NCBI RefSeq assembly: GCF_033406955.1
Contig: NZ_CP137734.1
Location: 6,014,001-6,078,000 of the forward strand
Direction of reading: 5' to 3'
DNA length: 64,000 nucleotides
Source of the DNA: Streptomyces violaceoruber
GTDB lineage: Bacteria > Actinomycetota > Actinomycetes > Streptomycetales > Streptomycetaceae
Shown here: one piece after another, positions 51,871 through 59,496 of the stretch
How positions within the stretch are numbered: the stretch's first letter is position 1
How the letters are laid out: every line of letters starts with the position of its first letter
The notes under the pieces: model-generated
What the model was told of the DNA's origin: nothing
Database searches by the model: none
Seen by the model: the letters and a program-made list of their open reading frames with translations, nothing else
Program-made: the position numbers and the translations under genes

Positions 51871-52531
51871 CCTTCGAGGCCACGAAGAGCAGCCCGGCCG
51901 TTGCCGCGATGAGGACTCCGGCCAGTTCTTCGTAACCGGTGAAATAGGCGACGGGGACGGCGAGCCCGCAGGCTGCCCCGAGCAGCTCGAAGGAGCCACC
52001 GATCAGCCGCCGGGGGCGATTCGCGGGCGGAGGGTGATGGGGGTTGGGCGGGCTTCGCCAGTAGTGGAGAGGTCCCGCCCTGGGCTTCCAGCCGTCCGCC
52101 CGGAGTTCCACGTACTCCGGGTGGTGGCGGGCGTAGCCCCTGCGACGGGGCGCCAGGCGCTGCCACGGCAGTCGGCCCAGGCGGATCGCGATCCAGGCGA
52201 GCCCCGGCAGGCAGGCGACGGCCGCCCAGACCGCCGCGACCACCCGCTCCCCGGTCGAGGACGACAGGATGCCGAGCAGCCGGTCCAGCTGGCCACTGGC
52301 GGCGTAGGCGATCAACGCGGCCAGGGCGAGCACCGCCGCTGTCCGCTCCAACTGGTGTCCAGTGTGGCAGCGGGCGCAGCGTGGCACGGACACGATTTCC
52401 ATCCGCCAGGTGGAGCGCAGGACGATGATGAACGGGGTCATGGTGGTGTCCGCGTCCTTGTGCAACCCCAGGACATGGTCGTGCCACGACGGTGGGGCGG
52501 CCTCGCCGCAGAACCAGCACTCCCGCACCAC
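51854..52531 (-). CDS. Membrane protein with N-terminal zinc-ribbon-like cysteines
   Basis: 225 residues. Two Cys pairs, MVRECWFCGEAAP (C-x-x-C, residues 5-8) and VPRCARCHTGHQ (C-x-x-C, about 52-55), separated by about 45 residues, may bind zinc. Three or four hydrophobic stretches follow (about 62-80, 95-112, 178-200, 205-220). Unknown function. Ends inside the convergent DUF397 gene. ATG 52531. Confidence 0.7.
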   Translation of the reverse strand: MVRECWFCGEAAPPSWHDHVLGLHKDADTTMTPFIIVLRSTWRMEIVSVPRCARCHTGHQLERTAAVLALAALIAYAASGQLDRLLGILSSSTGERVVAAVWAAVACLPGLAWIAIRLGRLPWQRLAPRRRGYARHHPEYVELRADGWKPRAGPLHYWRSPPNPHHPPPANRPRRLIGGSFELLGAACGLAVPVAYFTGYEELAGVLIAATAGLLFVASKVKPED

Positions 52532-52574
52532 GAGTTCCCTTCCCCCGGCCGCCGCGCCGAACGGACCCCGCCAA

Positions 52575-53402
52575 CTAGCCTTCCACGCCGTTCTGTTCGT
52601 TTCGTCGCGCCATCCTCGCGGCCTGGCCTTCGTGGATGTCGTTCACCCACTCCCAGTCGGGCTCGACCGAAGACCCGAGCCTCGGGTCGTCCGGAGCGCG
52701 GCCGTCCCTCAGCGCGTGCAGATACTCCCGGTCCCGGCCGATCCGCACCCGGACCTGATCGGCCGTGGCGACGGATCCGTGCCCCGGCACGAGCACTTCG
52801 ACGTCGTCCGCCACCTTCTCCAGGAGCCGTAGCCCGGTGAGATAGTCCTCGACCGGATGCTCCGTGTCGTCGAGCATCGGAATGAAGAGATCGGACAGCA
52901 TGTCGCCGGCGACGAGCACCCCGCGGTCCTCGACCAGCAGCGCCGCATGGCCCGGAGCATGAGCCGGATGTTCGATCACCCGTACCTCAGGCCCGTTCCA
53001 CGGAATCAGCTCTGCTCCGGCGGGCAACCCCACGATGAGACCGAACAGTTCCAACGGTGTCTCGTCGGCGATTTCCGGCGGCAGCCCTTCTGCGACGCGA
53101 GCCTGCCACCCCTCTTCCGAGCGGAGCTCTCGCAGGTACGCCGAACAGCGGGCCGTGCCGTAACGCGGCACCTGCCCGAGTTCGGCGTGCCACAACGCGT
53201 GATCCCAATCCGGATGCGTCGCAAAACCTGCCACGACGGGCTGACCCAACTGGCGAAGGTCCTCCGCCAGACAGCCCATCTCGCCGGTCGTCAACCCGGG
53301 ATCGACGACCAGCACACCCGCCTCACCCCGCACGACAACGGTGTTGTTCCGCAGCAACTCGCTCTGGTGTACCAGCACACCGTCCGCGACCGGCGTCAGC
53401 AT
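52575..53402 (-). CDS. MBL-fold metallo-hydrolase
   Basis: 275 residues. Metallo-beta-lactamase fold: VLVVDPGLTT, the zinc motif at ATHPDWDHALWH (H-x-x-x-D-H form with first His in THPDWDH), HPAHAPGHAALLVEDRGVLVAGDMLSD (second His and Asp) and LVPGHGSV (third His). Substrate not known; closest in plan to hydrolases acting on lactones or thioesters. Transcribed after the peptide gene but separated from it by a strong hairpin. ATG 53402. Confidence 0.87.
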   Translation of the reverse strand: MLTPVADGVLVHQSELLRNNTVVVRGEAGVLVVDPGLTTGEMGCLAEDLRQLGQPVVAGFATHPDWDHALWHAELGQVPRYGTARCSAYLRELRSEEGWQARVAEGLPPEIADETPLELFGLIVGLPAGAELIPWNGPEVRVIEHPAHAPGHAALLVEDRGVLVAGDMLSDLFIPMLDDTEHPVEDYLTGLRLLEKVADDVEVLVPGHGSVATADQVRVRIGRDREYLHALRDGRAPDDPRLGSSVEPDWEWVNDIHEGQAARMARRNEQNGVEG

Positions 53403-53502
53403 GAGGTCTCCTCACATCGGCCCGCACACTCTTGCCGAGACGGTAGTTCCGGACACTCGGGCAACGCAGCCCTTTGGACAACCCGGTTGCCCGGCGCGCG
53501 AA

Positions 53503-53534
53503 CCGGGCCCCGGACGCGCTGGTCCGGGGCCCGG
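53503..53534. terminator. Terminator hairpin after the peptide gene
   Basis: Perfect 13-bp stem CCGGGCCCCGGAC (53503-53515) / GTCCGGGGCCCGG (53522-53534), loop GCGCTG. Confidence 0.9.
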
Positions 53535-53558
53535 GTGTGGTGCGGGGTTGCGGTCGGC

Positions 53559-53789
53559 TCAGACGCTCGTCGTGTGGGCCTGACCCTGGGCCGAAGCGCC
53601 GCCGAAGGGGGCCGAGACGCCGAGGCCGCCGGTGAGGGCGAACGGGCCGGACTCCGCGTGGAGACCGGCGCCGAACGCGCCGTCGCCCGCGACGAGGGCC
53701 GCGCTCGCGGTGAGGCCGATGCCGCCGGACACCCGGTCCAGGGCCGCGTCGGAGATCTCGGCCGTTTCGACCTGGGGGACAGTGTTCAT
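53559..53789 (-). CDS. Putative double-glycine-leader (RiPP/bacteriocin-like) precursor peptide
   Basis: 76 residues from ATG 53789 (the frame is open upstream to 53894 but without homology). Acidic leader MNTVPQVETAEISDAALDRVSGG (1-23) ends in a GG after an L-x-x-V-S motif, typical of leader peptides cut by C39-type peptidases. The core, residues 24-76, is Gly/Ala/Ser/Thr-rich, starts IGLTASAALVAGDG and has no Cys, so it cannot be a lanthipeptide. No modification or export gene lies beside it. AAAGGAAAG RBS. Own terminator. May be a secreted signal or bacteriocin, or a degraded precursor. Confidence 0.65.
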   Translation of the reverse strand: MNTVPQVETAEISDAALDRVSGGIGLTASAALVAGDGAFGAGLHAESGPFALTGGLGVSAPFGGASAQGQAHTTSV

Positions 53790-54187
53790 GGCAGGTCTTT
53801 CCTTTCGTGGGGAAGGGGAGCGGTGCGGTACGCACGCCCGATGTCCGGAGTGGGGGTTCCGGTACGGGCCACCGGCGTGCCGCGCACCGATCAAAGCACG
53901 GGGCCGAACCGCCCACCATCGGCGAGCCGTTGCCCGCCGCCGCCCGGCGCCGCCGACTTCACCAGTGTGTGAATGCGGTCAGGGAAAGCGTCTGGATCTT
54001 CACGCCATCCCCGGGGGCACAGGGCTCTCCCGTGCCCCCGGCGCGCGCGGTCCGCCCAGCGGCCGGGGACCGCGCCCCGACCCTGCGACCGAGTGATGAA
54101 CGCTGTGGAGATTCACGGCTTTTCCGGGACCGATCCGAGGCCGGGCCCCGCCTCAGGGGGTGTGACACATCAGCACCCCCGTCGGCC
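53790..54187. other. Intergenic region upstream of the peptide gene
   Basis: 398 bp without a gene. The promoter of the peptide gene must be here; TTTCC/GGAAAG and AGGAAAG lie just before its start. No operator dyad is evident. Confidence 0.4.
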
Positions 54188-54685
54188 TCAGCGGAGGATC
54201 CGCTCCACGAACGCGTCGAGGTTGCCGCGCAGCCGCTCGATCTGCTGCTCGACGGTGAGCGACTCCTCGATACGCCCGCCCGGTGCCGCCTTCTTGCGGC
54301 CCCGCACGTACAACGAGCAGTCCAGGTCGGCACAGATGTAGAGGCCCACCGAGTTGCCCTCACGGCCGGCCCGGCCCGCCTTGGCCGCGGTCGTGAGGGA
54401 GACGCCGTTGCCGGGATGCGTGGTCAGGCACAGCGAGCACATGCTGCGACGCAGGAAGCCGCGGTTGCCGGAGGGGGAGCGCAGGGACAGGCCGACGAGT
54501 CCGGTGGCGCGCTCGAAGACGAGATAGCTGCGATCGGGCGCGGACAGATCGGACCAGCCCAGGAAGTCCAGGTCGTCCCAGTGGTCGAGGTCCGCCAGGT
54601 TCTTGGGCAGGGGGAGGCGTTTGGCCGCGCCCTTGGAGCAGTTGACGAACGAGGTGCGGATGTCGTGCTCGGTCAGGGGTTTCAT
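54188..54685 (-). CDS. FBP (FusB/EF-G-binding-like) domain protein with C-terminal treble clef
   Basis: 165 residues. The treble-clef zinc finger is clear: SMCSLCLTTHPGNGVSLTTA (C-x-x-C) and GLYICADLDCSLYVRGR (C-x-x-x-x-C). This matches the FBP/FusB C-terminal domain found in proteins that bind elongation factor G and rescue it from fusidic acid. N-terminal helix MKPLTEHDIRTSFVNCSKG also fits. Role in the host is unknown. ATG 54685 chosen. Confidence 0.82.
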   Translation of the reverse strand: MKPLTEHDIRTSFVNCSKGAAKRLPLPKNLADLDHWDDLDFLGWSDLSAPDRSYLVFERATGLVGLSLRSPSGNRGFLRRSMCSLCLTTHPGNGVSLTTAAKAGRAGREGNSVGLYICADLDCSLYVRGRKKAAPGGRIEESLTVEQQIERLRGNLDAFVERILR

Positions 54686-55094
54686 GAAGGGTCCTTCGGG
54701 GTGGCGCAGTGGATGCTGGCGCGACACACCCCCCGCGGCCCGCGCGGCGGCGAACCGCGCAGGTCAGGACGTCTCGTGAGGCGACATCTCGGGGAGATGC
54801 CGACGACGGGAAACAAGAAGGGGGAAGGGTTACCGCGCGCCGCAGAGGAGGGAGGGCACACGGCCGGAGGCAACTATGGCCGCAACGCATTCGGCACGGT
54901 CCATGTCTCTCGCCTCCTTCCGGGCAGGGCACGCGGTGCGTGTCGACGCCGAGCGCGCCGAGCGGGGCGGCAGAGAACCTGCCACGCGAAATCCCGGACA
55001 GGCTAATCCCCGCGACGCCGCCGCGCGACCGAATTTCCGAGCGCCCGCGCACGGGGGAGCCGCTGACGCTGTCCGGCGCAACGGGGACCGCGCC
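54686..55094. other. Gene-free region before the second XRE module
   Basis: 409 bp. An 85-codon frame at 54876-55133 has no motif and odd composition, so I do not call it. Contains the promoter of the FBP gene on the minus strand. From 55095 on the sequence is homologous to 50696 on. Confidence 0.45.
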
Positions 55095-55196
55095 GCACGT
55101 CCGAGTGACACAGTGGCCGTATCCCGGCACTGAGCAGGTCCTCCGCCTCTAGCGTGACGCCCGTCCCGGTACGACGCGTACGACGGAGGGGTGCGG
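55095..55196 (+). repeat. Upstream homology block, copy 2
   Basis: GCACGTCCGAGTGACA and following bases; ungapped relative of 50696-50797. Confidence 0.85.
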
Positions 55197-56048
55197 ATGT
55201 CGGTGAACGGCGAGGCGGACGAGCCGGGTTGGGAGGTCGACCCGGACGACGAGTGGGGCGTGGCCGTCCTCACCACCGTGGGGAGGCAGCTGAAACTGCG
55301 CCGCGAGGCGGTGGGCCTGCGGGCGGGCGACTTCGGGGTGGCGGTCGGCTACGGGGAGGATCTCGTCTACAAGGTGGAGGGCGGGAAGCGGATCCCCCGG
55401 CGGGAGTACCTGGAGAAGGCCGACCAGGTGCTGCGGGCGGACGGTCTCATCGCCGCGGCCTGGGAGGACGTGAAGAAGGTCCGGTACCCCAAGCAGGTGC
55501 GGGACCTGGCGAAGCTGGAGTCGCGAGCGGTCGAGTCGCTTTCGTACGGCAGCTACAGCCTGCACGGGCTTCTCCAGACCGAGGAGTACGCACGGGCACT
55601 ACTGGGCAGGCGGCGACCGGCCCTCACCGATGACGAGGTGGAGAGCGCCGTCGCCGCGCGGATGGGCCGCAAGGCGATGCTCGAACGGGACCCGGCTCCG
55701 GAACTCAGTTTTGTCCAGGAGGAGGCGACCCTCAGGCGCCCGGTGGGAGGCATGATGGTTCTGCGGCGCCAGCTCGAACACCTGCTGGAAGTGGAGCAGT
55801 TGCGGCATGTGGAGATCCAGGTGATGCCGACGTCTCGCGGCGACCATCCGGGAGGCGGGCGGATGCAGGTGCTCAAGTTCGACGACGGCACCGCGGTCGG
55901 CCGGGCCGACGACCTGTTCGGCGCTCGGCCGGTCACGGACCCCCGGCAGCTGCGCATCCTCGAACTGCGGTATGGCAGTATCCGGGCCGAGGCGCTGCCC
56001 GTCAGGGAGTCGGTGGCCTTCATCCAACAACTGCTGGGGGAGACATGA
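55197..56048 (+). CDS. XRE-family regulator with DUF5753 domain (copy 2)
   Basis: 283 residues. Same plan as the gene at 50798: HTH almost identical (108 residues, six differences), DUF5753 domain diverged (about 60 percent alike by eye; residues 109-283). Identical HTH implies the same DNA target. ATG 55197, RBS GGAGG. The stop overlaps the DUF397 ATG (ATGA), so the two proteins are coupled. Confidence 0.9.
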   Translation: MSVNGEADEPGWEVDPDDEWGVAVLTTVGRQLKLRREAVGLRAGDFGVAVGYGEDLVYKVEGGKRIPRREYLEKADQVLRADGLIAAAWEDVKKVRYPKQVRDLAKLESRAVESLSYGSYSLHGLLQTEEYARALLGRRRPALTDDEVESAVAARMGRKAMLERDPAPELSFVQEEATLRRPVGGMMVLRRQLEHLLEVEQLRHVEIQVMPTSRGDHPGGGRMQVLKFDDGTAVGRADDLFGARPVTDPRQLRILELRYGSIRAEALPVRESVAFIQQLLGET

Positions 56049-56254
56049 CCGGTAAGGACACACCCGTACACCCCGCCGACCTGGCATGGTTCAAGAGCAG
56101 CTACAGCGACACCAGCGAGCCCAGCGACTGCGTCGAGGTAGCGGCAACGCCGGCCGCCGTCCACATCCGCGACTCCAAGCGTCCGGACGGCCCCCGCCTC
56201 GCCGTCGACTCGGTGACCTGGACGATGTTCGTCGCCGGGACGCTCGCGGAATGA
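56045..56254 (+). CDS. DUF397 protein (copy 2)
   Basis: 69 residues: WFKSSYSDTSEPSDCVEVA, HIRDSKRPDGPRLAV, W-T-M-F-V-A-G. Same family as the gene at 51649. Overlaps both neighbours by ATGA (XRE stop at the start, kinase ATG at the end), so regulator, DUF397 and kinase form one translational chain. Confidence 0.9.
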   Translation: MTGKDTPVHPADLAWFKSSYSDTSEPSDCVEVAATPAAVHIRDSKRPDGPRLAVDSVTWTMFVAGTLAE

Positions 56255-58323
56255 CGGACCGCATGTCCCGCCCCGCCAGTGGCATACCGGCCGAGATCGG
56301 TCCCTACCGGCTGGAGGGGCTGCTGGGCGAGGGCGGGATGGGCCGCGTCTACCTCGGACGCACGCCCGCCGGGAGCGCCGTGGCCGTCAAGGTCGTCCAC
56401 CGGGCGTACGCCGCCGACCCGGAGTTCCGCAGGCGGTTCGCGCTGGAGGTCGCGGCGGCCCGGCGCGTGCAGGGTCTCTACACCGTGCCCGTCGTCGCGG
56501 CGGACCTGGACGCCGACGAGCCCTGGCTGGCCACGGCCTACGCCCCCGGGCCCTCCCTCCAGCAGGCCGTCGGCGAACGGGGGCCGCTGCCCGCCGCCGA
56601 GGTGCTCGCGCTGACGGCCGGGGTCGCCGAGGCGCTGGAGACGATCCACGCCGCCGGGGTGATCCACCGCGACCTGAAGCCCTCCAACATCGTCCTCACC
56701 GCCGACGGACCCAAGGTCATCGACTTCGGCATCGCCCGCGCCGCGGACGTCACGGCCCTGACCGCCACGGGCATGCGCGCCGGGACGCCCGCCTACATGG
56801 CACCCGAGTACATCCGGGGGCAGGAGGTCACCGAGGCCGGTGACGTCTTCGCGCTCGGCCTCGTCGCCCACTTCGCCGCCACCGGACGGCTCGCGTTCGG
56901 CGGCGGCAGTGACCACGGCGTGGCGTACCGGATCCTGGAAGCAGCCCCCGACCTCGACGGCTGCCCCGAGTCCGTGCGCGGTGTCGTGGCGCTCTGCCTG
57001 GAGAAGGACCCGGCCCGGCGGCCGACGCCCGCCGAGATCGTCCGGCTCTGCGGCCGGGCCGCGAACGGGGACTTCGACGACGGCCGCACCCCCACCGTCG
57101 TCTCCACGCCCCCGGCGACCGGCCCGGACGCGCCCACCGCCACCGCCCCGGCGCGCACCCCCGCCCCGGACGCCGAGCCCGAGACCCCGTCCACACCGCC
57201 GTACGCCGCCCTGCTCGGCGTCGTCGCTGCCATCGCGCTGGTCGTCGTCCTGGTCGTGACGCTGCTGCCCTCGTCCGGGAAGCCCCCGAAGAGCAAGCAG
57301 CCCTACCCCGTGGTCGCGGCGACCGCCATCTTCGCCAGGGGGACCAGCGGCGTCGCGTTCAGCCCGGACGGTGAGACGCTCGCGACCGGCGGCCAGGACG
57401 GGAAGGTGCGGCTGTGGGACGCCGCCACGCGCAAGGTGCGTGCCACGCTCGTGGAGAAGGGCTGGTACGGTCCGAGCCGCGTGGTCGGCGTGACGTTCAG
57501 CGCCGACGGGAAGACCCTGGTCACGAGGACCGGCACCCACCTGGTCGGCGTCTGGGACGTGGCCCGGCGCCGGGAGGTCCGCCGTATCGAGGAATCGGCA
57601 TACTCCCTCGCCCTCAGCCCCGACGGCAAGTGGATCGCCCTGGGCGACAGCGCGGGTGCCAACCTGTGGGATCTCGGCCGCCGCGGTGAGGACCCGCGGG
57701 CCCACCTGTCGCAGAACCTGCACGCGACGGACCTGGCGTTCAGCCCGGACGGCAGGACGCTCGCCTCCGTCGGCGACTTCTCCGACCAGCGCTACCAGGT
57801 GGAGAACGAGCCGGCCAAGCTGTGGGACCTGACCCGGCTCGACCCGCGCCCCTACGGCCAGGGCGACCCGCGCCACAACCTCGCCCTGGAGGACGTCGTC
57901 TACGCCGTCGCCTTCAGCCCCGACGGCAAGACCCTCGCCACCGGCGGCCAGGGCGGCGGCGTACGGCTGTGGGACGCGGCCACCGGCCGCCCGAAGGCCA
58001 CCCTCACCCACAAGTTCGTCACTGAGGCCCGCGACCTGGCGTTCAGCCCCGACGGCAGCACGCTCGCCGTCACCGCCGAAGGCCGGGTACTCCTGTGGAA
58101 CCTGGCCGACCGCAAGCCCAGAGCCATCCTGGCCGACGACGAGACCGGGTTCGGCGCCGACATCAACGAGCTGGCCTTCAGCCCGGACGGCCGGTTCCTC
58201 GCGGGCACCACCACCGGCGGCGGCGCCCCCGAGGAGACCGCCGCCCCGGGCACCACCGAGGCCGACGCCGCCAAGGACAGCGGTGTCCGGCTGTGGAAGG
58301 TCCCGACGAAGACCGCTCACTGA
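56251..58323 (+). CDS. Transmembrane Ser/Thr protein kinase with WD40 sensor
   Basis: 690 residues. Hanks kinase domain (about 20-275): GEGGMGRVYLG loop, AVKVV lysine, HRDLKPSN catalytic loop, DFGIARA, APEYI. Pro/Thr/Ala-rich juxtamembrane (276-315), TM helix (about 318-340), then an extracellular WD40-like domain (350-690) with at least five units VAFSPDGETLATGGQDGKVRLWDA / LAFSPDGRTLAS / VAFSPDGKTLATGGQ. Signals from outside would control phosphorylation of, for example, the coupled XRE/DUF397 proteins. No catalytic residue is missing. Overlaps DUF397 by ATGA. Confidence 0.93.
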   Translation: MTDRMSRPASGIPAEIGPYRLEGLLGEGGMGRVYLGRTPAGSAVAVKVVHRAYAADPEFRRRFALEVAAARRVQGLYTVPVVAADLDADEPWLATAYAPGPSLQQAVGERGPLPAAEVLALTAGVAEALETIHAAGVIHRDLKPSNIVLTADGPKVIDFGIARAADVTALTATGMRAGTPAYMAPEYIRGQEVTEAGDVFALGLVAHFAATGRLAFGGGSDHGVAYRILEAAPDLDGCPESVRGVVALCLEKDPARRPTPAEIVRLCGRAANGDFDDGRTPTVVSTPPATGPDAPTATAPARTPAPDAEPETPSTPPYAALLGVVAAIALVVVLVVTLLPSSGKPPKSKQPYPVVAATAIFARGTSGVAFSPDGETLATGGQDGKVRLWDAATRKVRATLVEKGWYGPSRVVGVTFSADGKTLVTRTGTHLVGVWDVARRREVRRIEESAYSLALSPDGKWIALGDSAGANLWDLGRRGEDPRAHLSQNLHATDLAFSPDGRTLASVGDFSDQRYQVENEPAKLWDLTRLDPRPYGQGDPRHNLALEDVVYAVAFSPDGKTLATGGQGGGVRLWDAATGRPKATLTHKFVTEARDLAFSPDGSTLAVTAEGRVLLWNLADRKPRAILADDETGFGADINELAFSPDGRFLAGTTTGGGAPEETAAPGTTEADAAKDSGVRLWKVPTKTAH

Positions 58324-58347
58324 GCGTGCCCGCCCCCTGCCCCCGGA

Positions 58348-58926
58348 TCAGACCACCGGGAGCCGGTCCACCAGCAGCTGCACCCTCCGCTCGGTTTCCT
58401 CCGGCGGCAGCCGGCCCGACCGGGTCAGGGTCGTCACCCCGTGCAGGGACGCCCAGAACACCTCGGTGAACAGCCCCGGTTCGACGCCGTCCCCGGCGAC
58501 CTCGCCGAGGCTCTCCAGCAGCGCGGCGAAGGCGTCCTTGAGGGGTTCGGGGGTGTCCTCCCGCGCGTACGCCAGGCCGCCGTCGAGCTGGAAGATGGCG
58601 TCGTAGACCGCCGGGTTGCGTTCGGCGAAGGCGAGGTAGGCGCGGGCGAGGGCGTGCACCCGGGCGCGCGGGCCGTCGGCGGCGGCGGTCGCGGCCCGCA
58701 TCGCCACGGCCATCTCGGTGGCGCCCTGGAGGGCGACGGCGCCGATGATCTCGCGTTTGCCGCGGAAGTGGCTGTAGAGGACGGGCTGGCTGTACTCGAT
58801 GCGCTCGGCGAGCCGACGGGTGGTGACCGCGTCCCAGCCCTGCTGCTCGGCGAGTTCACGGGCCGTCGCCACGATGAGGCGCTCGCGCTCCGCCCGTTCC
58901 CGCTGCTTGCGTTCCTGTACCGACAT
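58348..58926 (-). CDS. TetR family regulator
   Basis: 192 residues with TetR_N at 15-62 (LIVATARELAEQQGWDAVTTRRLAERIEYSQPVLYSHF) and a TetR_C ligand domain with the WHG-type ASLHGVTTL motif near residue 160. Divergent from the DUF1772 gene; operator palindromes cover its own -10 box. -10 TAGGAT lies 6 bp before ATG, so the mRNA is probably leaderless and under autorepression. Confidence 0.9.
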   Translation of the reverse strand: MSVQERKQRERAERERLIVATARELAEQQGWDAVTTRRLAERIEYSQPVLYSHFRGKREIIGAVALQGATEMAVAMRAATAAADGPRARVHALARAYLAFAERNPAVYDAIFQLDGGLAYAREDTPEPLKDAFAALLESLGEVAGDGVEPGLFTEVFWASLHGVTTLTRSGRLPPEETERRVQLLVDRLPVV

Positions 58927-58932
58927 GATTCG

Positions 58933-58948
58933 ATCCTAGCATTGCTAG
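58933..58948. promoter_or_regulatory. TetR -10 box with operator 1
   Basis: CTAGCATTGCTAG (58936-58948) is a perfect 13-bp palindrome around T; it overlaps the minus-strand -10 box TAGGAT (58938-58933) of the tetR gene, so the repressor would shut itself off. Confidence 0.85.
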
Positions 58949-58986
58949 ACAACGAAGCGTTGGCAGTACTAGCGTTGCCTCATCGG

Positions 58987-59002
58987 CTAGCAACACTAGA
59001 TT
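58987..59002. promoter_or_regulatory. Operator 2 and -10 box of DUF1772 gene
   Basis: CTAGCAACACTAG (58987-58999), an imperfect copy of operator 1 (two mismatches), centre-to-centre 51 bp. It overlaps TAGATT (58997-59002), a -10 box 16 bp after TTGCCT (58975-58980). A third CTAGCGTTGC half-site lies at 58969-58978. Confidence 0.75.
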
Positions 59003-59016
59003 CCGAAGGGGTCGTC

Positions 59017-59463
59017 ATGCTCAACGCACTCGAGGTCGTCACCACGGTCGTCGTCGGCGTGATGGTGGGGGTGGAGTTCGCCGTCGCCTTCGTCATGAAC
59101 CCGATCCTCAACGCCCTCCCGGAGGACAGCCGTCAACTCGGCCACGCGCACGGGGGCCGGATGCTCGGCGCCGTGATGCCGGTCTGGTACATCGGCTCGC
59201 TCGTGCTCGTCGCCATATGGGCGGCGCTCGGACGGCACCACCACGGCACCGGCCTCGTCGTCATCGCCGGCGCACTGCTGATCCTCAGCGTGGTCATGTC
59301 GATTCTGCTGCTCGTCCCGATCAACAACCGGAACAAGACATGGACCCCCGAGAACCGGCCCGAGGACTGGAAGGAGCAGACGCAGCGCTGGTTGCGCTGG
59401 CACTACGTCCGCCTTGCCGTCATCGGCGCGGCCTTCGCCCTGCTGGCCACCGCCCTCACCTGA
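59017..59463 (+). CDS. DUF1772 integral membrane protein
   Basis: 148 residues with four hydrophobic segments. DUF1772 (anthrone-oxygenase-like) features: VEFAVAFVMNPIL near the start, PINNRNKTWTPENRPEDWKEQTQRWLRWHYVRLAV near the end. Target of the divergent TetR protein by its operators. Function unknown; related proteins include polyketide-anthrone oxygenase-like enzymes. GAAGGGG RBS before ATG 59017. Confidence 0.87.
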   Translation: MLNALEVVTTVVVGVMVGVEFAVAFVMNPILNALPEDSRQLGHAHGGRMLGAVMPVWYIGSLVLVAIWAALGRHHHGTGLVVIAGALLILSVVMSILLLVPINNRNKTWTPENRPEDWKEQTQRWLRWHYVRLAVIGAAFALLATALT

Positions 59464-59496
59464 GCCCTCGGGGTCCGCCGGGCCGGCACAGCCGCC

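Noticed and set aside
54876..55133. 85-codon plus-strand ORF before the second XRE gene
   Set aside because: No RBS of quality, no motif, overlaps the homology block that is non-coding in copy 1.
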